From: Thermoprotei archaeon | GTDB taxonomy: Archaea; Thermoproteota; Thermoprotei; QMSL01; B3-G16 | Direction of reading: 5' to 3' | Assembly (NCBI GenBank): GCA_021162845.1 | Contig: JAGGXX010000066.1 | Coordinates: forward strand, 1-48,114 | Length of the DNA stretch: 48,114 nucleotides | Shown here: piece by piece, positions 42,866 to 48,114 of the stretch | How positions within the stretch are numbered: the stretch's first letter is position 1 | Layout: the number at the start of each line of letters is the position of its first letter | Position numbers and translations under genes: made by a program | The notes under the pieces: generated by a model | Database searches by the model: none | The model's input: only the letters and a program-made list of their open reading frames with translations | Told to the model about the DNA's origin: nothing

Positions 42866-43244
42866 ATGCGCGTGCTTTACGTAAGCACACTGGCCTTCAC
42901 AGTACTAGCGATATGCATCTATTCAGGACCAGGAGGATGTACGAAAAGGGTAAGCCCTTACCTTTATGGCTTTCCATTAGCTGGTGGATAGTGCTTGGGC
43001 GGGCTTAGTTATTTTATCAGCACTATATGGTCTGTGGCCGTTACCAATTGAGATGACACTTGCATTAGCTAGCAGTTTAACCTCACTCATAGCTGGATGT
43101 GCCCTGATCTTAATTGGCATGATTGAATCTCGCTCATTACGTAAGGTATCAGGAATGGAGGTTTCTAAGCTTATAACCACTGGCATATATCGCTGGATTA
43201 GAAATCCGCAATTCTTAGGGTTCGGGTCTGAATGTTACTTTTAA
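42866..43244 (+). pseudogene. truncated isoprenylcysteine-methyltransferase-like membrane protein
   Basis: The first frame reads MRVLYVSTLAFTVLAICIYS to YLYGFPLAGG and stops. One base further on, DSAWAGLVILSALYGLWPLP continues to GMEVSKLITTGIYRWIRNPQ and FLGF. G-I-Y-R-x-x-R-N-P-Q is the SAM/substrate signature of ICMT/PEMT-type membrane methyltransferases. The protein then ends in SECYF instead of continuing for about 60 residues through the last helices. It has one frameshift and a 3' truncation. Confidence 0.7.
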
Positions 43245-43804
43245 TTATTTTTGAATACTTCTAATTACTTTCTTCATCCCCTCATTCTTGGTTCTCTCGC
43301 TCTAAGCCGAGAAGTCGCCTTCTTTACCTTACTGAGGGTAGCTATTGCCTGATTGCCCTTCACAACCAGAGCTTCTGGAGTACGCTTATAGCTAACCTCA
43401 TTAAGGATAATGAAATTCTAAAGACCATCATAAGAGCGTTTATCTTTCCTTAATATTGACACTTAAGAAGGATAGGAGCTGAATAGCATTTCATTACTCC
43501 TTGATGATTCACCTCACTAAAGATTATCAACTATCATTACATCTCTCCACACTTGTTACCTAAACGCGGAGAGTCTTATCATTTAAGCAAGAACATAGCA
43601 GGCCTACTAGCCACAGAAAGTCTCGGAGAACTATCGAAAAATACCTCAAGGCTTAATTCTCGATGCCTAGAAAGTGAGCCCTATGACATTTATGTAGAAC
43701 TGAGACTTAATAACGAATCTAAAGGCAATTATCTCTCAACGGAGCTCCGTTCCAATTGAGCAAGAATAAGGGAATGTTAGTTGTGAGCTCTTATCCAGGA
43801 CGTC
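43245..43804. other. stretch without an intact gene
   Basis: No intact gene is seen. The left part holds a possible PIN-domain scrap on the minus strand (43274-43417). A plus-strand frame at 43553-43759 was judged non-coding because its composition is unlike the neighbours and it has no promoter or ribosome site. Confidence 0.4.
43274..43417 (-). pseudogene. possible PIN-domain toxin fragment
   Basis: A 47-codon frame without a start reads NFIILNEVSYKRTPEALVVK, then GNQAIATLSKVKKATSRLRA. The hydrophobic strand followed by N-E-V-x-Y resembles the conserved Glu region of VapC toxins. It is closed upstream by a stop. Evidence is weak; it could be chance. Confidence 0.2.
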
Positions 43805-44770
43805 TTAGGATGAGGTAAGCCATGAAGCCTTAAATACAACGTGCTTTATGTTCTCCCGTCTATTAGTATATGCTACATGGATCATGCCCGTACTGGACTC
43901 TATAGCAGAAGGATACGAGTATTCTCCCTCGCCCCACTCAAGGTCCTTCTTATAAATCCAACGATCTGAGCCGGGTTCCGATAGTGCGACCGATAAGGGA
44001 GTCCTTTTAACCGGACTATCATTATACACCAACAATAGCCTGCCTCCTCTTAGCTTGATCAGCTCGATATTACTGTTAGGGTTAGGGATATCAGTCGGTT
44101 CAGGCGGATCCCATGTCATGCCTCCATCATGAGAGAAACTCCTCCATATACGCCCAGACCTAGTCCTAAGGTACATGAGCAGTATTCCCCTATCAAGCTC
44201 AACAACGACTGGCTGGATACAGCCTCCAGGGACGTTAACCTCGCTGCTTACATACCACGTTTCTCCCCAGTTCTCTGAAATCATGACCATAGAGCTCCAT
44301 GAAACCTCATCGTAAACAGGTAGTATGAGGGTTTCATCGCTGGTGATTATAGGGCGGTTCCGCACCATCCATCCTAGCTCATCCCTTAAGATGCCTTGAT
44401 CCTGCCAACTAAGCCCTCCATCATATGACCTCATGTAGTTTATCCTACAGTATTCCCATCCAGGGCCGAACATGGTTACGTAGAAAAGCCAGATAACCCC
44501 CCTAGAATCCCTGAAGAGAACGGGATTCCCATTGCATCGTCCAGGCGTATCGACTAGCATCCTAGGCTCCTCCCACACTTCGTTCCCCTCATCATAGAAA
44601 GATGAGAATATGGCTACATCGCTAGCACCCTCATAAGAGCCAGAATACCAACAGCACATGATTAGCTCCTTACCTACTTCGCATATGGTCGCTGCATGTG
44701 ACATCGGATAGCCCGGTAACCTCTCGAATATAAGCCTCTGACTGAACATGTTCCTATGATAAAATGCCAT
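43805..44770 (-). CDS. sialidase-like protein with Asp-box repeats
   Basis: 321 residues of a six-bladed propeller of the sialidase/BNR type. Asp-boxes S-x-D/N-x-G-x-x-W occur at residues 115-122 (SYDGGLSW), 165-172 (SENWGETW) and 213-220 (SHDGGMTW). GEYSYPSAIESSTGMIHVAY near the end matches the conserved family region with the catalytic Tyr area. No signal peptide is seen. The TATA box CTTTAAATA (centred near 44780) is too close to ATG 44770; ATG 44749 (residue 8) fits a leaderless transcript. It is divergent from the Tfx-type regulator, which may control it. Action on sialic or related glycosyl residues is likely. Confidence 0.85.
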   Translation of the reverse strand: MAFYHRNMFSQRLIFERLPGYPMSHAATICEVGKELIMCCWYSGSYEGASDVAIFSSFYDEGNEVWEEPRMLVDTPGRCNGNPVLFRDSRGVIWLFYVTMFGPGWEYCRINYMRSYDGGLSWQDQGILRDELGWMVRNRPIITSDETLILPVYDEVSWSSMVMISENWGETWYVSSEVNVPGGCIQPVVVELDRGILLMYLRTRSGRIWRSFSHDGGMTWDPPEPTDIPNPNSNIELIKLRGGRLLLVYNDSPVKRTPLSVALSEPGSDRWIYKKDLEWGEGEYSYPSAIESSTGMIHVAYTNRRENIKHVVFKASWLTSS

Positions 44771-44834
44771 AGACGTATTTAAAGTGCGCTTAGGTTCGAC
44801 GTTTCCCTTGAGAGGTCTTACGAGCGCTTACTTC

Positions 44835-44864
44835 TTCTATCGAAGACTTACGTCTTTTATAGAA
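44835..44864. promoter_or_regulatory. imperfect inverted repeat in the divergent sialidase/Tfx promoter region
   Basis: TTCTAT (44835-44840) with ATAGAA (44859-44864), and AAGAC (44843-44847) with GTCTT (44852-44856), form one stem broken only by two mismatched base pairs. It lies between the divergent promoters and just upstream of the regulator's TATA box (about 44869-44876). Confidence 0.5.
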
Positions 44865-44875
44865 AGGCTAATATA

Positions 44876-44897
44876 TGTCAACCACTATAGGTTGACA
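44876..44897 (+). promoter_or_regulatory. perfect inverted repeat, likely Tfx-type operator
   Basis: TGTCAACC (44876-44883) and GGTTGACA (44890-44897) are perfect reverse complements around ACTATA. The site begins at the end of the TATA box (TAATATAT, about 44869-44876) and ends 12 bp before the regulator's ATG at 44910, so bound protein would block transcription start. Confidence 0.65.
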
Positions 44898-44909
44898 TAG
44901 GATGACAAA

Positions 44910-45356
44910 ATGATGCCCCTCACGGATAGGCAACTCTCATTATGGCGGCTAAAGAGGAGTGGCTTGAGGATAAGCGAGATAGCCGCTAGGTTAGGGATAT
45001 CAAGGCAGGCTGTTCATAAGGGCTTACGAGCCGTGGAGGCGAAGATCTATAGGGCCCTAGTCTCCGCAGCTATGGCCAGTAAAGTAGAGATTAGGAATAT
45101 AGACGTGGAAAAGGGGCTTCTCGTAGGGTGGAGCCCCTGGCTTAAAGTCGACGTGTACATATTATTTTCAGCGAAGAATGGGGTACAGATATGGTTTAAG
45201 CATGAAGGGAATTGCAGGGAATGTCCCTTACGCGACGACTGTAGAAGCTTATTATTAGATGAAGCTGAGGAAAGAGGCATCATGTTACCAAAGGGAGAGG
45301 ATATAGAACCCTCACAACTCGCTAAGATGTTCTTTAAGAAACTTCTGGAGGTGTGA
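44910..45356 (+). CDS. Tfx-family DNA-binding regulator
   Basis: 148 residues. The N-terminal helix-turn-helix (LTDRQLSLWRLKRSGLRISE, then IAARLGISRQAVHKGLRAVE) and a C-terminal domain with CRECPLRDDC are typical of Tfx, first described in Methanothermobacter as binding near the fmdECB promoter. The Cys residues (GNCRECPLRDDCRS) could hold a metal. An inverted repeat at the promoter suggests autoregulation, and the divergent sialidase gene is a likely second target. It heads an operon with two membrane-protein genes. Confidence 0.85.
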   Translation: MMPLTDRQLSLWRLKRSGLRISEIAARLGISRQAVHKGLRAVEAKIYRALVSAAMASKVEIRNIDVEKGLLVGWSPWLKVDVYILFSAKNGVQIWFKHEGNCRECPLRDDCRSLLLDEAEERGIMLPKGEDIEPSQLAKMFFKKLLEV

Positions 45357-45359
45357 GAC

Positions 45360-45953
45360 GTGAGTGGGTTCGTCAGTTTTTGTAGGATCCCCCCAGGAGG
45401 GCTTCCCTTAGGCTCCTCCCGCTCGTTAACGCTACATAGATCAGGTGTGAAATATGATCCACTAGTCAGATCCATAACCATGGCATTCGGAGTAGGGTTA
45501 ATAGCGCTGAATATCTTCATTATCTACGCGGCCTTGACCCAAATTCCTCACCCCTTCCTCGCCTCTCTCTTAGTCACTATGACGGTCATGTTGACATTAG
45601 GGGTACTATTAGGGACCTATCTATTCTCCCCCCGAGGTTTCGAGCTCTCCCTTAGGGGGATAATAGTCAAAAGACATCTTAGAAGCTTCGAGATACCATA
45701 TGAAGAGATAATTGAAGCCAAAAGGGTAAAGTGGACCTGGAAAGGGATTAGATTATGTGCTAGTGGAGGCTTGTACGGCTTTTTCGGCCTCTTTTACCTC
45801 AAGGGCATTGGGAAGGTTTGGGCATATGTAACAAGCAGAGACGACATTATACTGTTAAGAACCAAGAGAGGGATACAATACATGTTAAGCCCCGAGGACC
45901 CTGAAGTCTTCCTAGAGAAGCTAAACACCTTGATAAGGATGCCTAGAAAGTAG
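45360..45953 (+). CDS. membrane protein with bacterial-type PH domain
   Basis: 197 residues. Two membrane helices lie at about 45-63 (MAFGVGLIALNIFIIYAALT) and 68-92 (LLVTMTVMLTLGVLLGTYLF). Then comes a PH-like domain, FELSLRGIIVKRHLRSFEIP to VTSRDDIILLRTKRGIQYML and SPEDPEVFLEKLNTL, as in bPH-type proteins of archaea and bacteria. It starts three bases after the regulator's stop, so the two are co-transcribed. A role in membrane homeostasis or stress sensing is possible but not shown. Confidence 0.75.
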   Translation: MSGFVSFCRIPPGGLPLGSSRSLTLHRSGVKYDPLVRSITMAFGVGLIALNIFIIYAALTQIPHPFLASLLVTMTVMLTLGVLLGTYLFSPRGFELSLRGIIVKRHLRSFEIPYEEIIEAKRVKWTWKGIRLCASGGLYGFFGLFYLKGIGKVWAYVTSRDDIILLRTKRGIQYMLSPEDPEVFLEKLNTLIRMPRK

Positions 45954-46035
45954 TCCTAGTTATTATATTTATTATATTAGGAATATTTACTCAGCAGAGT
46001 CCCTCGGACGTGAAGCGATTATGAAATGAGGGAGT

Positions 46036-46251
46036 ATGATGCCTCAATGGGTTAGAACTCTCCTCTTGGGAGTGGGTCTCGGGATCCTAGCTGAGGCCCT
46101 GATATTCCTTTCCCCTCTGTTTGAAACGACCCTTTGGAAGACCTTTTGCACATTCGTCAAGATAATACCCTTAATGGTACTCTACGTCACGATCACCATA
46201 GGTATTGCCCTAATTGGAATTGGCCTGTTACTCGGAAGGAAAAGGCTCTAG
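46036..46251 (+). CDS. small two-helix membrane protein
   Basis: 71 residues, nearly all membrane helix: VRTLLLGVGLGILAEALIFL (about 6-25) and IIPLMVLYVTITIGIALIGI (about 43-62), with a basic tail GRKRL that places the C-terminus inside. A second in-frame ATG directly follows the first. It lies 82 bp after the PH-domain gene in the same direction and may belong to the Tfx operon. No family recognised. Confidence 0.6.
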   Translation: MMPQWVRTLLLGVGLGILAEALIFLSPLFETTLWKTFCTFVKIIPLMVLYVTITIGIALIGIGLLLGRKRL

Positions 46252-46316
46252 CACGCCAAGGAGACGGAGTTCTCATATCCGGTGTTAAGTGTATGTGGGA
46301 GGATAGGTTCATTAGG

Positions 46317-47162
46317 TTATAGCTCTTTTTTCATTAAATACATGGTCCAGAATTCCGCCATATGTGCTTCTTTCCACCCTCTTCTTATCAATGTATCAGC
46401 TAGCTCCTTGCTATAGGTACGTAAACCGACCCATCTATATCCCATCTTAGATGCCTCCACGACTACATTCTCAGCTAGTCTTATCATGACTTCACCTTCA
46501 CTTGGATAAGCGTACGTTATCTCTAGTAGCTCTGAATTCCACTTGTTCTCCGCAACTACGATGACTCCCCGAACGCCATTATCTCCCATGAGCTTGTACG
46601 CCTTACCGCCTTTAGCTTCAAATGCGGAGAAGTACGCGCCTAAGAACTTTAAGGCCTCATCATGGCCTAGCTTTTTAACTATCGTCTTTAAGTCGTTGAA
46701 AAGTATGGGGCTTAGATCAGAGTCCATCCTAGATATGGTGCTATAAGGTAGCTCTTTGATCAGCTTGAACTCTATATTATGACACTTATATCCCAGTTTC
46801 TCGTAGAAGCCGCGAGCAAACGGCGTACCCAGTACTACTTCCCTTCCTCCTGCTTTCCTTATCCTATCCTCAAGTGCCTTCACAAGCCTCCTCCCTATGC
46901 CCTTCCTCCAATGTTTCGGGCTTACCGCAAGGAGTGCTATCTTTCCTTTGTCATTCTCAATACTGCCCAGAATGAAGCCCACTACTTCGCCATCCACTTC
47001 AGCTAGGAGCTGGAGCTTAGGGAAACGAGAGAGACAATTCACCAGTGTTCTTCCCGAGACAGACGGCCTTCTTGCATCCTCGAGGAAAGCTTGATTTGCC
47101 ACTCTGATTATGTCTGCAACATCTTCTATCTTAATCTCACGTATTATGACCTCACTCCCCAT
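46317..47162 (-). CDS. GNAT-family N-acetyltransferase
   Basis: 281 residues from ATG 47162. VIIREIKIEDVADIIRVANQ opens the GNAT fold; LLAVSPKHWRKGIGRRLVKA is motif A with the R/Q-x-x-G-x-G/A acetyl-CoA loop; FYEKLGYK is motif B. The C-terminal 130 residues form an additional domain ending GLRTYSKELADTLIRRGWKE, possibly a second, inactive GNAT lobe. The frame is open to 47267, but the extra 35 residues (rich in His, Gln, Cys) look non-coding and hold a TATA-like CCTTAAAATT at about 47204-47213. Acceptor unknown. Confidence 0.85.
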   Translation of the reverse strand: MGSEVIIREIKIEDVADIIRVANQAFLEDARRPSVSGRTLVNCLSRFPKLQLLAEVDGEVVGFILGSIENDKGKIALLAVSPKHWRKGIGRRLVKALEDRIRKAGGREVVLGTPFARGFYEKLGYKCHNIEFKLIKELPYSTISRMDSDLSPILFNDLKTIVKKLGHDEALKFLGAYFSAFEAKGGKAYKLMGDNGVRGVIVVAENKWNSELLEITYAYPSEGEVMIRLAENVVVEASKMGYRWVGLRTYSKELADTLIRRGWKEAHMAEFWTMYLMKKEL

Positions 47163-47357
47163 CAGCTTACACCCAAGCATATCTTTGTATTGGCCTGGAT
47201 GTAATTTTAAGGTCATATTAACGCAATTTAACTGTGAGGAATGGTGCATGTACGAGAGGCTCCTCAAGCTATTCTGGAAGAACCTCAGGAGAAAGGGCTA
47301 AGCGTTTATGCGCTGAGATCCATTTTCTCCGACTATATCTAAGGCCAGACCAGCGAT

Positions 47358-48114
47358 GATATGGTCGGAGAACATCAGGAATTATGTAAGAGTGTTCCCC
47401 TACTAAGCGTAATACATCCAGCAACTGGCATATTAAGGAAACTGGCATGTACATGATTCATGAGGGTAGCATGCTCTCGGATCCTATGATAGATATTCCT
47501 ACGCCAGCATTGATAAATTGGCCAGATATATCCTATCATAGTAGTCTTGATACCCTAGATAAGGTTAGCTCAGATATGCTTCGCTTAATAAGCGCAGTTG
47601 GAGCTACTTATGCGTATTTCATAGCGGATTCAGATAAAAATGAGGCTAGCGCATTGGCATATGATGTATTTAGTATTGCTAGGAAACGCATCTTAGATGT
47701 AACAGTAAGCTACATAAACCGCTTACTTTCAGGAACGAATAATGAGGAAAATAAAGTACTCAGCGAGGCTATAAACAAGATAGATTTCATAGCTGAAACC
47801 GAAGAAAGAGCTATAAGATCCGTCTTAAGGATCCATTTAGACTATGAGATAAAGAAGGAGATAAGTGAGTTATGCATAGCCCTTAGGGATTTTGCTGACC
47901 ATGAGAAGAAAAGATTGTTAAGTATGGCTGAAAAGATGATGGGAAGAGGAATAATGCCCAAAAGGTTCAAGGTTAGGATCCCTAAAAGCATGGAAGAAGC
48001 TAAATACCTAGTGCCCACCAGAAAAATACTTGGTGTGCCCACATTAGTTGATTTACCAAAAGAAGCCTTAATGGAGCTAAGGAACATCACCAGCGAAAGC
48101 TTTCCCTACTCTAA
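47358..48114 (+). pseudogene. decayed M28-type (DUF4910-like) aminopeptidase, cut by the window end
   Basis: A first frame gives DMVGEHQELCKSVPLLSVIH, matching the mid-region DMVGE-type block of M28/DUF4910 peptidases. After a frame change near 47440, MIHEGSMLSDPMIDIPTPAL, INWPDISYHSSLDTLDKVSS and DMLRLISAVGATYAYFIADS follow and run open to the window edge. Residues between the two blocks are missing, and the N-terminal metal-binding part is absent or reduced to a possible scrap at 47241-47340. The long open C-terminal part (over 200 codons) looks undamaged. The far end is outside the window, so its fate is unknown. Confidence 0.6.

Noticed and set aside
43553-43759. 68-codon plus-strand frame
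   Set aside because: No promoter, no ribosome site, no similarity recognised, composition unlike real genes here.

Overview
The window looks like chromosomal DNA of a thermophilic archaeon, probably Thermoproteota or a Korarchaeota-like relative. The evidence is: TATA boxes about 25 bp from start codons with no leader, heavy use of AGG/AGA and ATA codons, an archaeal class I (DhnA-type) aldolase, a Tfx-type regulator, tyrosine-recombinase remnants with a zinc ribbon, many VapBC modules, and coiled-coil (LEER)n nuclease-like proteins. No rRNA, tRNA or CRISPR array was found. The lineage is an inference and could not be tested here.

Layout. 0-8.6 kb is an accessory island: one intact AbrB-type vapBC, a broken integrase, a large GH38 alpha-mannosidase, a decayed DUF104/PIN pair, an intact RHH-type vapBC with a likely operator, an RHH antitoxin with a truncated toxin, and a decayed AbrB/PIN pair. 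A 57-bp repeat lies behind two of the vapC genes. 8.6-10.6 kb carries nested inverted repeats and two tandem paralogues built from 7-residue repeats plus a PD-(D/E)XK-like end. 10.9-14.8 kb has a GH3 beta-glycosidase and a sulfatase-fold hydrolase. 15.0-17.8 kb has a HEPN/nucleotidyltransferase pair, a deleted ATPase and a second nucleotidyltransferase. 18.4-26.3 kb is sugar and small-molecule metabolism (FGGY kinase, DUF362, DUF1611, PfkB kinase with class I aldolase, tautomerase). It is interrupted at 20.7-21.3 kb by a one-gene cassette bounded by two 50-bp dyad elements. 26.4-30.5 kb is a BtuFCD/FecBCD-type import operon containing a radical-SAM gene with a CX5CX2C motif. 30.9-37.4 kb has an anchored esterase, an A+T-rich methyltransferase, an Fe-S protein fragment and a heterodimeric ABC exporter. 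37.8-43.4 kb has a broken rubrerythrin, an MFS carrier, a broken HTH regulator, a second sulfatase-fold enzyme, an O-methyltransferase and a broken membrane methyltransferase. 43.8-48.1 kb has a sialidase-like protein divergent from a Tfx-type regulator operon, a GNAT acetyltransferase and a decayed M28 peptidase cut by the window end.

How the genes may work together. GH38, GH3, the sialidase-like protein, the anchored esterase, the MFS carrier and the FGGY/PfkB/aldolase genes suggest breakdown and use of complex glycans. Both sulfatase homologues have Thr where the formylglycine Cys/Ser belongs, so they are more likely phosphoesterases or phosphotransferases. The most unusual elements are the dyad-bounded cassette (20732-21284), the HmdB-like radical-SAM gene inside a metal/cofactor importer operon, and the repeat-rich toxin-antitoxin island. 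Many small genes are broken by single-base shifts, several of them in homopolymers, while all large genes are intact. This is either real decay of accessory genes or residual assembly error.
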